Positions 5,460 to 11,585 of a stretch of DNA of 11,586 nt are shown here, one piece after another. The stretch covers positions 1 through 11,586 of the forward strand of contig JAFZQQ010000258.1 in assembly GCA_017620315.1 (NCBI GenBank), in the 5' to 3' direction. The notes under the pieces were generated by a model. It was not told the DNA's origin. It did no database searches and saw only the letters and a list, made by a program, of their open reading frames with translations. Source of the stretch: Oscillospiraceae bacterium (GTDB lineage: Bacteria > Bacillota > Clostridia > Oscillospirales > Oscillospiraceae). Each line of letters opens with the position of its first letter. Position 1 is the first letter of the stretch. A program made the translations under genes and the position numbers.

Positions 5460-8156
5460 TTAATTTTCTACACGCCACGCCTTGCACAGCGGGACGAAGG
5501 TGCCCTTGCTCACCAGCATGAGCTTGTAGGTATGGTCTGCCGCGTGCGTCAGGCCGGCGTTGTACGTGGTCGTGACCTCATTGAGGCTGATGATATTCAA
5601 GCTCACGAGCTTCCCGCTCTCGTCGTACTCCGCCGCGAGCAGCAGCGTGTTCGCGGGATCCTCCACAAGTACCTCCGCGGTGAGCTTGCCGTCTTCCCAC
5701 GTGCCCTTGACGCCGTAGATCCGGAACGTCCCTGTCGCATAAGCCACGATGTAGTTCCCCTGCTCCGCATCGCCGCTCGGCGTGATCGTGTAGGTTCCCG
5801 CGTCCTCGCCGGCCTCGCGGGAAACGGAATAGGTGATGAGGCTTGCGCCCTCGCCGCTTACCAGCCCCGTGACCGTCGCGGTCAGCGAGGGGTCCTTCTC
5901 ACCGAAGGCCTTGCTCTTGGCGTCCGCCGTGACCGTCACGCTCTTCGCCGAGATCGTCACGGTCACGTTCTTGGGCTGCTCGGAGAGAGTATAGTTGCCC
6001 GCGTCCTTGCCGGAGAGCTTGACGCCGGAGACGGTGACAGCCTTGTCCGCGCCCACGTTCGCGTCCGCCATCGTGCCGGCCGCGCCGCTCAAATCGACGC
6101 TCACATCGTCGTCGCCGACTATGCCGGACAGCGTGCCGCCCGTGAGCACGACGGTCCTTTCACCGTTGTAGTCGCGACTTGTTGCCGTGAGGCCGCTGAT
6201 CGTCACCGGCTTCGCTTTGACGTCGACTGTGACGTTCTTGGTGAGGCTTTCGTAATTCGTGTTCTTCGGCGTAAATACCGCCGCAAAGGTATGATAGCCG
6301 ACAGCGCCGACAGAGGTGGTCCCGGTGTCTGCCCATGCCCAGGAACCTTCCAGAGTGCCGTCGTCCACGCCGAGCGGTTTTGGCCGCGCAGCCAGCCAGG
6401 AATCGAGCGACGCCAAAGTATCGCCGTAGACAGCGTCAGCAACAGCGAGCGAGTAGTCGAGGGTCGGCGATGTCGCGGTGATGGTGAAGTCCTTCGTCGC
6501 GGTTCCCGCATAATTCCCCTGGAATGTAAATTCCGCCCGATACTCGCCTACATTAATCGCATTATCTACTTCCACATAGCTGTCGTTCGCCTGCTTCTGA
6601 GAGTAGCTGACTTCATAATACGCGGAATCCAATGGCGTCCCTTTGTATGTGACCGTCGGATGAGGATTGTCGCCGTTATAGAGAGAGTTAAGATATAAGA
6701 TGCTGACGTCAGCGTTATCGGTGAGATCGAGCGGCGCGATCGTCACGGACGCGACATTCGACGTTACGGACGCCGTCAGGCCGTTGTCGTTGCGCGTGGC
6801 GGTCACGACGCAGTAATAGTAACAGCTGCCCGCGGCCATGGGGAAGGTATAGCTTGCATCTTTTTCGCCGGACATCTTCTTGCCGTTCTCGCTGCTGTTC
6901 GTCTCGTTGGAATACCACTGATAGGACAGACTGTGTCCGTCGGGGGCCTTGTTTGCCTCGACGGTCAGCGTGTTGCCAGTCGTGGCGCCGTAGGTCAGCT
7001 CTGTCGTTTTCGCCGGCTGCGTTTTGATGGTCGGCGCTACCGCGGGATCCAGGTTCTTCGCGGTCACGTCGAATTCGGGCATCGTGAACGTGTCGTCCGT
7101 CACCGTGACCTTCACGGACTTGTCGCCCGTCTTTATTACCTCATACGAGTTGATCCCCGTCAGCGTGACGGTATCGCCCTCAACATAACAGTTCATCTCC
7201 GCAAGCGCATCCGGCGTCGCCTCTGTGCCGCTCGCCGTGACTTCGCTGCCAAAGCCGTCGAGCGTCAGGACGCGGTATTTCTTGACCTGCGCAGCCTCAT
7301 TGTTTACGCCCCATGTCTCAAATTTATTTGTAGAATAGGACAGTGTTTCATTTTGTATGCCGCCGTAGTAATAGACCATCAGCTGATCGCTGCAATTATC
7401 AAACGGTTTATCATTAATATGATAGACTCCCTTCGGGATAATCACGCTCGAAAGACCCGTGCAGCCATAAAACGCCTTCGGTCCAATAATCTCGAGGGAT
7501 TCCGGGAGTGTCATGTCCGTAAGACTACTGCAATTGTAGAACGCGCCATAGCCAATTGTAGTGAAGCTCGCCAGGATCGTCACGCTCCTAAGACTCGTGC
7601 AGTCCATGAACGACCAGCTTCCGATAATCGTCTCGCTGCCCAGGATCGTCGCGCTCGCAAGATTGGAACAACCATAAAACACAGAATCACCGATACTCTC
7701 GACGCTGTCCGGGATCGTCACGTCCGTAAGACCGGAACAACCATAAAACACAGAATTACCGATGCTCGTCACGCTGTCCGGGATCGTCACGTCCGTAAGA
7801 TTGGAACAACCAGAAAACGTGTTCGTGCCGATGCTCGCCACGCCGGAGATGCTTGTGGTTTTGATTTGTTCCCTGACGGAATACCACGGCGGATTCGTAG
7901 ACGAATTCACATCCTGTGCATTGATGATCCAGCCGTTGTACATTTCGCCCGTGCCGGAGATGGTAAGGGTCTTGTTGTTTTCCCCGCCGGTCAGCCACGC
8001 TTTGACGTCGGACTCGTGACCTTCCGCTCCGACCTTCCACGGGTCAGTCTGAGTGCCGCTTCCTGACGTCGCCCGCGCGGGCAGGACGCTCAGCGGCAAA
8101 AGACCGAGGATGAGCGCGAGCGTCAATAAGATGGACAGGGACTTTTTTGTTTTCAT
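5460..8156 (-). CDS. Secreted BspA-like leucine-rich-repeat protein with Ig/YDG/MBG-type modules
   Basis: An 898-residue exported protein, probably displayed on or released from the cell surface. Residues 1-29 form a signal peptide: KTKK, a long leucine-rich core, then a likely cut after ARA. Residues 32-106 resemble the TLTISGTGEM leader of BspA proteins. Residues 108-260 are about seven 23-residue LRR_5-type units (pattern SIG..F.GCS.LT.VTIPDSV), the last degenerate. About 375-473 is an Ig-like domain with SYQWYSN and YYYCVVTA. About 475-560 and 561-646 are further beta-rich modules with MBG-like features. About 648-737 resembles a YDG domain and 738-813 an MBG_2 domain (FGEKDPSLTATVTG). 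The last 80 residues resemble a C-terminal module of other clostridial surface proteins. No LPXTG motif, SLH domain or terminal membrane helix is visible. The start is fixed by AGGAGGT 7 nt upstream. The target is unknown; BspA relatives bind host or bacterial surfaces. Confidence 0.88.
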   Translation of the reverse strand: MKTKKSLSILLTLALILGLLPLSVLPARATSGSGTQTDPWKVGAEGHESDVKAWLTGGENNKTLTISGTGEMYNGWIINAQDVNSSTNPPWYSVREQIKTTSISGVASIGTNTFSGCSNLTDVTIPDSVTSIGNSVFYGCSGLTDVTIPDSVESIGDSVFYGCSNLASATILGSETIIGSWSFMDCTSLRSVTILASFTTIGYGAFYNCSSLTDMTLPESLEIIGPKAFYGCTGLSSVIIPKGVYHINDKPFDNCSDQLMVYYYGGIQNETLSYSTNKFETWGVNNEAAQVKKYRVLTLDGFGSEVTASGTEATPDALAEMNCYVEGDTVTLTGINSYEVIKTGDKSVKVTVTDDTFTMPEFDVTAKNLDPAVAPTIKTQPAKTTELTYGATTGNTLTVEANKAPDGHSLSYQWYSNETNSSENGKKMSGEKDASYTFPMAAGSCYYYCVVTATRNDNGLTASVTSNVASVTIAPLDLTDNADVSILYLNSLYNGDNPHPTVTYKGTPLDSAYYEVSYSQKQANDSYVEVDNAINVGEYRAEFTFQGNYAGTATKDFTITATSPTLDYSLAVADAVYGDTLASLDSWLAARPKPLGVDDGTLEGSWAWADTGTTSVGAVGYHTFAAVFTPKNTNYESLTKNVTVDVKAKPVTISGLTATSRDYNGERTVVLTGGTLSGIVGDDDVSVDLSGAAGTMADANVGADKAVTVSGVKLSGKDAGNYTLSEQPKNVTVTISAKSVTVTADAKSKAFGEKDPSLTATVTGLVSGEGASLITYSVSREAGEDAGTYTITPSGDAEQGNYIVAYATGTFRIYGVKGTWEDGKLTAEVLVEDPANTLLLAAEYDESGKLVSLNIISLNEVTTTYNAGLTHAADHTYKLMLVSKGTFVPLCKAWRVEN
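7698..7835 (-). repeat. Near-identical tandem 69-bp LRR units
   Basis: Codons for residues 108-153 form two 23-residue LRR units that are also closely similar as DNA. The 30-bp stretch 7702-7731 recurs exactly at 7771-7800, and 7665-7687 recurs at 7734-7756, both at an offset of 69 bp. Units nearer the C-terminal side (plus coordinates below about 7665) have diverged. The pattern implies recent tandem duplication. Confidence 0.85.
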
Positions 8157-8163
8157 TTATGAT

Positions 8164-8170
8164 ACCTCCT
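8164..8170 (-). promoter_or_regulatory. Full-consensus ribosome binding site of the LRR protein gene
   Basis: AGGAGGT on the minus strand, 7 nt before the ATG at 8156, is a complete anti-Shine-Dalgarno match. It fixes the start that yields a clean signal peptide. Confidence 0.92.
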
Positions 8171-8238
8171 GAAAGAAATATGAAATGACGAGAGCAAGCC
8201 GTGCGCAACATCATGTGCCTCTTGTTCTGTAAACACAT

Positions 8239-8267
8239 ATTTTAACACAAGATGTGCCAAATGTAAA
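8239..8267 (-). promoter_or_regulatory. Sigma-A promoter of the LRR protein gene
   Basis: On the minus strand TTTACA (8267-8262), a 17-bp spacer and TAAAAT (8244-8239) match consensus at 5 of 6 bases each. TGT before the -10 makes an extended -10 element. The predicted leader is about 75 nt. The gene thus appears to be transcribed alone, between this promoter and the terminator at 5416-5450. Confidence 0.75.
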
Positions 8268-8639
8268 GACTTTTGCGGCAGCCTGTTCACGGCAATTTGC
8301 GCGTACAGATGCAGCGTCGGGATGTACTCCCTCAGTCAGCTCCACCGCCAGCATACACCGTTGCGCCAGCCGCTTCCCGCTCCCTTCGGTCGCGACAAGC
8401 GGGGCGCTGCCTCGAAATTCGCTCGCTTCATCCGCCACAGGCGGCGCTTCGCTCATTTTCCCGGACGGGGAGCCAAGAAAACGACGGAGGTCGCAAACGA
8501 CTTAGGCGCGGTCGCTGCGTGGCACAACGGCTGCGGCTATATTGGCAGCAGCGCAAGCGGCATGCGTGGACGGCAGTATTCAGATTTGTTGCGCCGGTCC
8601 GCTCACGCGACGCGACAAACCGCCTCGGTTCAGTAAGGG

Positions 8640-8670
8640 AGCCTTGAACCGTAGGTTCAAGCGGCTTTTT
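8640..8670 (+). terminator. Terminator-like hairpin with five-T tail
   Basis: CTTGAACC (8643-8650) pairs with GGTTCAAG (8654-8661) around a 3-nt loop. AGCC (8640-8643) can instead pair with GGCT (8663-8666) around a bulge. Five Ts follow (8666-8670). The shape is that of a plus-strand intrinsic terminator, yet no credible plus-strand gene ends here, so it may belong to a small RNA or a repeat element. Confidence 0.5.
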
Positions 8671-8671
8671 C

Positions 8672-8699
8672 CTGCCTTTTTCGGCGGCGAAAAAGGCAG
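8672..8699. repeat. Perfect 12-bp inverted repeat
   Basis: CTGCCTTTTTCG (8672-8683) and its exact complement (8688-8699) flank a 4-nt GCGG loop. It begins 2 bp after the T-tract of the preceding hairpin. It has no T-tract of its own on the plus strand, so it is not a classical terminator. Confidence 0.85.
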
Positions 8700-8701
8700 T
8701 C

Positions 8702-8747
8702 GCGCCGGGGCGCGAAACACCCCATGCGCGCCCGCAGGGCGCGAAAT
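8702..8747. repeat. Two related GC-rich hairpins
   Basis: CGCGCC-GG-GGCGCG and CGCGCCC-GCA-GGGCGCG lie about 13 bp apart, each followed by AAA within the shared GGGCGCGAAA. They look like two copies of one short palindromic unit. Confidence 0.7.
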
Positions 8748-8756
8748 AGCACAACA

Positions 8757-8787
8757 AAGCCCAAAGCCGGAAAAAGGCTTTGGGCTT
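8757..8787 (-). terminator. Terminator of the three-gene lipid operon
   Basis: 12-bp perfect arms AAGCCCAAAGCC (8757-8768) and GGCTTTGGGCTT (8776-8787) with a 7-nt loop, 5 bp beyond the PAP2 stop on the minus strand. The minus-strand tail TTTGTTGTGC is only moderately T-rich. The arms are identical to the inner arms of the hairpin at 5416-5450. Confidence 0.75.
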
Positions 8788-8792
8788 CAACA

Positions 8793-9494
8793 TCACGCAG
8801 TATGCAAATAGGCGTGCAGCCGACTGTGCAGCCTGCTGCCCGCAAAGGGCCTCCCGTAGACAATGTATTCAGCCAGAAGCCCCACAGGGATCGCGGCGAA
8901 GACATCCACCGCGGAGTGCTGTTTGACGAAGGTCGTCGAGATCGAGATCACGACGGCGGAGACGACCACGCTGATCCGCCATGCCTTCGCCGCGGGCTTG
9001 TACTTCCACCAGACGGACGCAAGGCCCATGGAGTACGCAACGTGGAGCGAGGGACAAACCCCGGACGGCGTGTCAAAGTTATAGATGAACGCCATCACGC
9101 GGCAAAGGAAGTTGTCGCGCGGCAGAACGTCGGGGCGGAGATACTGCACGCTTGGATAGACGATGTAGACCACCATCGCGACCGCCTGTGTGACCATGAT
9201 GAAAACCTGCAGCCGCTTGAAGCTCGGGATATCATAGAGCAGAAAGTATCCGAGCGAGTATACCAGAAGCACGAACCAGTAGCAGTAGAAGATCGCGAAA
9301 AACTCGTTGAACGGGATAATATCGTCCAGCGCGGAGTGAATGACGTGGCAATGGTCAAAGGGGATCAGATTCTCGGTGAGAAAGAAAAGTGCAAAGTAGA
9401 CGATCCAGCCGCCGAGCAGCTTGAGATGGGAAAAGCGGGGCTCGTTCAAACGTGAGAACCTGAACTCGCGGTAATCAACGACGGGCGTTTTCAT
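8793..9494 (-). CDS. PAP2-superfamily membrane phosphatase/phosphotransferase
   Basis: PAP2 proteins hydrolyse or transfer phosphate from lipid substrates such as phosphatidic acid, undecaprenyl diphosphate or, in the Aur1/Ipt1-like group, phospho-head groups. The 233-residue protein has about five to six hydrophobic segments. Its motifs are YLRPDVLPRDNF (about 118-129, motif 1 region), CPSLHVAYS (147-155, with His151) and STTFVKQHSAVD (186-197, with His193 and Asp197), giving an apparently complete catalytic set. The cysteine-containing PSLH form and the KQH third motif fit the PAP2_3/Aur1-like branch better than the BacA-replacing PgpB type. Its ATG overlaps the stop of the upstream acyltransferase gene in an ATGA, so the two are translationally coupled. 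It is the last gene of the operon, with a terminator directly after. The substrate is unknown; context favours an acylated phospholipid. Confidence 0.88.
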   Translation of the reverse strand: MKTPVVDYREFRFSRLNEPRFSHLKLLGGWIVYFALFFLTENLIPFDHCHVIHSALDDIIPFNEFFAIFYCYWFVLLVYSLGYFLLYDIPSFKRLQVFIMVTQAVAMVVYIVYPSVQYLRPDVLPRDNFLCRVMAFIYNFDTPSGVCPSLHVAYSMGLASVWWKYKPAAKAWRISVVVSAVVISISTTFVKQHSAVDVFAAIPVGLLAEYIVYGRPFAGSRLHSRLHAYLHTA

Positions 9495-10252
9495 CTTGCG
9501 GATACCTCGGAAGGAATGTTTTTGGGGTAGTCTTTTTTCGGTATGTTGCGGTACGGTACGACTGTGTGTTCGGGAAGAGAACAGGCGAGCTCCGTCACGC
9601 CGTCCATCATGGCGTCGCAGATGCGGCGGCGCTCCTCGTCGACCGGGGCGGACGAATCGAAGCGGACGGGCTTGCCGAAATAAAGCCCCTTCAGCGCCGG
9701 CGCGACGTAAAGCGGGACGAAGAGCAGCTCGCTGCCCGTCTTTTTGTGATAAAGACGCGCCACGTCGATGAAGCGATCCTGAAAGTCATAGACAATGTGG
9801 TTGTGCGGCGCGTCGTGCTCCGGGAAAATGATGACGCGGGCGTTGCTTTGAAGCTTGGCGACGGTCTCTTTAAAAGTCGAGATGATCCGTGTGTCATGAT
9901 AGACGCCGATGCAGTTGGCATTGTTGAACACACAGACGGACAGCGGAACGATAAGATAGGAGAGCAGCTTGTACCACCAATGGACCGATTTAGGCTTCTG
10001 CGACCAGAAATCGCGAAAGGCGTAGGGCTGCACTTCCTTCCAGTGCATCATCTCGCCGGCAGTCCAGGTATAATGGTTTCCGGGACAATACAGCTCGCAG
10101 GCGATGGGCCCGTTCATCTGCGTGTGGTTTCCGACGATGATGCACGGGCCTTCGGGGAGGTTTTCCTCACCGAAGACCTTCATCTTGGGGAAAAACAGCC
10201 AGACAAACCACTTTATGATCCTGTAAAGAAGGTATGACAGCTTCTTTTTCAT
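9491..10252 (-). CDS. PlsC-like lysophospholipid acyltransferase, divergent catalytic motif
   Basis: The fold is assigned from LPLAT-type landmarks. There is a hydrophobic, aromatic N-terminus (about 8-22), then the motif I region VGNHTQMNGPI (40-50), a GVYHDTRI stretch (116-123, motif II position) and IIFPEHDAPHNHI (141-153, motif III position, where most members have a P-E-G core). The family joins an acyl group to lysophosphatidate or a related alcohol at the membrane. The standard motif I is H-x4-D; here His43 is followed five residues later by glycine, with Asn47 the nearest polar residue, and motif III has EH in place of EG. The 253-residue length is normal. Six bases separate it from the upstream gene, and it overlaps the PAP2 gene by 4 bp. 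It may act on an unusual acceptor; PlsC activity should not be assumed. Confidence 0.8.
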   Translation of the reverse strand: MKKKLSYLLYRIIKWFVWLFFPKMKVFGEENLPEGPCIIVGNHTQMNGPIACELYCPGNHYTWTAGEMMHWKEVQPYAFRDFWSQKPKSVHWWYKLLSYLIVPLSVCVFNNANCIGVYHDTRIISTFKETVAKLQSNARVIIFPEHDAPHNHIVYDFQDRFIDVARLYHKKTGSELLFVPLYVAPALKGLYFGKPVRFDSSAPVDEERRRICDAMMDGVTELACSLPEHTVVPYRNIPKKDYPKNIPSEVSAR

Positions 10253-10258
10253 TTCGCC

Positions 10259-11119
10259 TCAGAACTCGATCTTCTCCTCCAGCGGCTTTTCCAGCAGCTC
10301 GGGGTTTTCAATCAGCATTTTCAAAAGCCGGACCGCGCGCGAGCAGTAGAAGCCGTCGGAAATGCGCTCGTCGACCGTGAGTCCGATGTCGATGCTCATG
10401 CGCATATCGACGTTCCCGTTATCGTCGAAGAACGGGCGCTTCTTCATCTCGCCGACGATGCAGAACACAGAGGTCGTGCCCCAGTTGGTCAGATGGTGAT
10501 AACCGGAGTGCAGCTTGATGGAGCCGAAGTTCGCCAGCACAACGGAGGCGCGGAACGGATCGGTCTCAACAGCGGACTGAGGCATCCAGCCGTGCTTGTC
10601 AAGGAAGCGCGCGCCCACGCCGATCGCCTTCTTGAAGACAAGCGGCAGCTTCTGCAGCATATCCATGCTCTCAGTGGAGGCGTCCTCGCCGACATTGCGT
10701 ACATAGGACACCTGGCGGAAAAGCTCGTCGTGTATGGTGTCGATGTTGTCGGTCGGTTTGGAGTGGATGAACGCGAGCGCCTCGTCGCCCTCGTCGGTGA
10801 AGATCTTCTTGATGGTGAACGCCGCTGTGACCTCGTTGCGCTGATAGAGATTGTAGTTGGCGTAAAAGCGGTTGAGCTGCGGACGCAGGGTGATGGTCTT
10901 GAGCACCGCGGCAACGACCACGTGGAAAATGGTATATTTATACGCGGGCTTCTCGGCGTTCTTTTTTGCAAGATAAGCCTCGGTTTTGGTCAGGTCGATC
11001 TTCTCGGAAACGAACGCCTCGTTGTCGGTGCGGTTCGGCATAATAAGCGGCATGATGTAGTGCATCGAGTCGATGTCGCGAAGAAGCGTCGCGTCGCGGC
11101 GGTCCCACAGTAGATTCAT
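10259..11119 (-). CDS. E2/CAT-fold acyltransferase-like protein without lipoyl domain
   Basis: It resembles the catalytic domain of 2-oxoacid dehydrogenase E2 and chloramphenicol acetyltransferase, which move acyl groups between CoA and a thiol or hydroxyl. The 286 residues cover only that domain; lipoyl and E1/E3-binding domains are absent, so it is not a pyruvate dehydrogenase component. Landmarks are SMHYIMPLIMPNRTDNEAF (18-36), TLRPQLNRFYANYN (77-90), NFGSIKLHSGYHHLTNWGT (197-215) and TVDERISDGFYCSRAVRLLK (248-267). The last aligns with the E2 motif DHRVxDG, but the catalytic His is Glu251; two histidines (208-209) lie in the preceding strand region. I recall similar proteins with the same HHLTNWG and DER-x-x-DG features in other gut Clostridia, usually annotated as E2. 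The start at 11119 follows AAGGAG. It leads the operon, and its acyl donor and acceptor are unknown. Confidence 0.8.
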   Translation of the reverse strand: MNLLWDRRDATLLRDIDSMHYIMPLIMPNRTDNEAFVSEKIDLTKTEAYLAKKNAEKPAYKYTIFHVVVAAVLKTITLRPQLNRFYANYNLYQRNEVTAAFTIKKIFTDEGDEALAFIHSKPTDNIDTIHDELFRQVSYVRNVGEDASTESMDMLQKLPLVFKKAIGVGARFLDKHGWMPQSAVETDPFRASVVLANFGSIKLHSGYHHLTNWGTTSVFCIVGEMKKRPFFDDNGNVDMRMSIDIGLTVDERISDGFYCSRAVRLLKMLIENPELLEKPLEEKIEF

Positions 11120-11129
11120 GTTGTCATAT

Positions 11130-11135
11130 CTCCTT
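11130..11135 (-). promoter_or_regulatory. Ribosome binding site deciding the start of the E2-like gene
   Basis: AAGGAG on the minus strand is 10 nt before the ATG at 11119-11117. The frame is open further upstream to an ATG at 11158, but that start would put this site inside the gene and would add a 13-residue extension with no resemblance to the family. Confidence 0.7.
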
Positions 11136-11199
11136 AGCGTTTTTATTCCCCGCGGCAAGATCTATAGCAGCAAGGATAATTCTTCGGCACTGAAAAAAC

Positions 11200-11227
11200 A
11201 TTATATACCATATTTGGAAAAAAGCAA
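11200..11227 (-). promoter_or_regulatory. Candidate promoter of the three-gene lipid operon
   Basis: On the minus strand TATAAT (11205-11200) is a perfect -10; TTGCTT (11227-11222), 16 bp upstream, is a partial -35. The surrounding 100 bp is strikingly AT-rich for this genome. The leader would be about 75 nt. No clear terminator follows the upstream phosphoesterase gene, so read-through is also possible. Confidence 0.6.
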
Positions 11228-11228
11228 A

Positions 11229-11585
11229 TCAAATTTCGAGAAAATAGCGCTCGTAGGCATTGATTACCTCGGTTTCGCCAAGGCTTATGCTGCGCCGGAA
11301 GTCCGTGCCGTAGTTCTTATGGACGTGGCCGTGTATAAAATACCGCGGATGAAAAGTGTCGACAAGCTTCATAAAACAGCGAAAGCCCCGGTGGGCGACG
11401 TCTTCGCCGTCGCCCACACCATAGATCGGCGCATGCGTGAGCACAACGTCAACGCCCTTTGCGCGGAGTATCTGCGGCCAGAGGCGCATGAGCCGCCGCG
11501 CCATCTGCCGTTCTGTGTATTGGTGCTCTCCGCTGTTATAGCGCATACTGCCGCCCAGCCCGAGAATGCGCAGCCCGTTCACGGT
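11229..11585 (-). CDS. Calcineurin-like metallophosphoesterase, 5'-truncated by window edge
   Basis: The last 118 residues of a binuclear-metal phosphoesterase. Near the visible N-terminus ILGLGGSMRYN and the QYTERQM stretch match small clostridial calcineurin-like phosphoesterases. LTHAPIYGVGDGEDVAHRGF supplies the metal-binding THAP histidine, and IHGHVHKNYG is the GHxH metal motif. The frame stays open to the window edge; the codons there (T-V-N-G) are internal, so the true start lies beyond. The substrate is not predictable: relatives act on nucleotides, sugar phosphates or unknown monoesters. It lies on the same strand as the lipid operon, about 110 bp upstream of its first start codon, and may be partly co-transcribed. 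Confidence 0.88.
   Translation of the reverse strand, partial: TVNGLRILGLGGSMRYNSGEHQYTERQMARRLMRLWPQILRAKGVDVVLTHAPIYGVGDGEDVAHRGFRCFMKLVDTFHPRYFIHGHVHKNYGTDFRRSISLGETEVINAYERYFLEI

Larger units (their letters stand above)
8268..8756. other. Hairpin-rich region without a convincing gene
   Basis: About 490 bp lies between the LRR promoter and the terminator of the lipid operon. Short frames are open on both strands, but none has a good ribosome binding site or a recognisable family, and the translations are rich in R, S, A and P, as expected for GC-rich non-coding DNA. CTCCCT at 8327-8332 is mirrored by AGGGAG at 8636-8641, a possible inverted boundary of an interspersed element. The right-hand part holds at least four hairpins (listed separately). 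The composition and structure resemble the interspersed intergenic repeats of gut Clostridia, but copy number cannot be judged from one window. Confidence 0.5.

Noticed and set aside
5532..6698. 388-codon plus-strand frame over the LRR protein gene
   Set aside because: Arg/His/Val-rich complement of the beta-rich repeat modules, with no domain signature. The minus-strand gene has promoter, ribosome binding site, signal peptide and known modules.
7630..7835. Regularly spaced repeats as a CRISPR array
   Set aside because: The period is 69 bp in frame with 23-residue LRR units; the repeats merge into each other without unique spacers, and no cas genes are present.
6933..8066. 377-codon plus-strand frame with internal repeats
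   Set aside because: The apparent RDRHVRKTGTTIKHR-type repeats are simply the complement of the 69-bp LRR units.
8322..8636. 104-codon plus-strand frame ending just before a terminator-like hairpin
   Set aside because: The position is tempting, but there is no ribosome binding site; the R/S/A/H-rich translation looks non-coding, and overlapping frames on both strands are equally open.
8428..8796. 122-codon minus-strand frame downstream of the PAP2 gene
   Set aside because: It runs through the operon terminator and several hairpins and has R-, C- and P-rich low-complexity composition and no domain.
9566..10237. 223-codon plus-strand frame over the PlsC-like gene
   Set aside because: Antisense shadow of a gene with LPLAT landmarks and operon context.
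10493..11113. 206-codon plus-strand frame over the E2-like gene
   Set aside because: Antisense to a frame with clear E2/CAT-fold landmarks; no supporting ribosome binding site or family.
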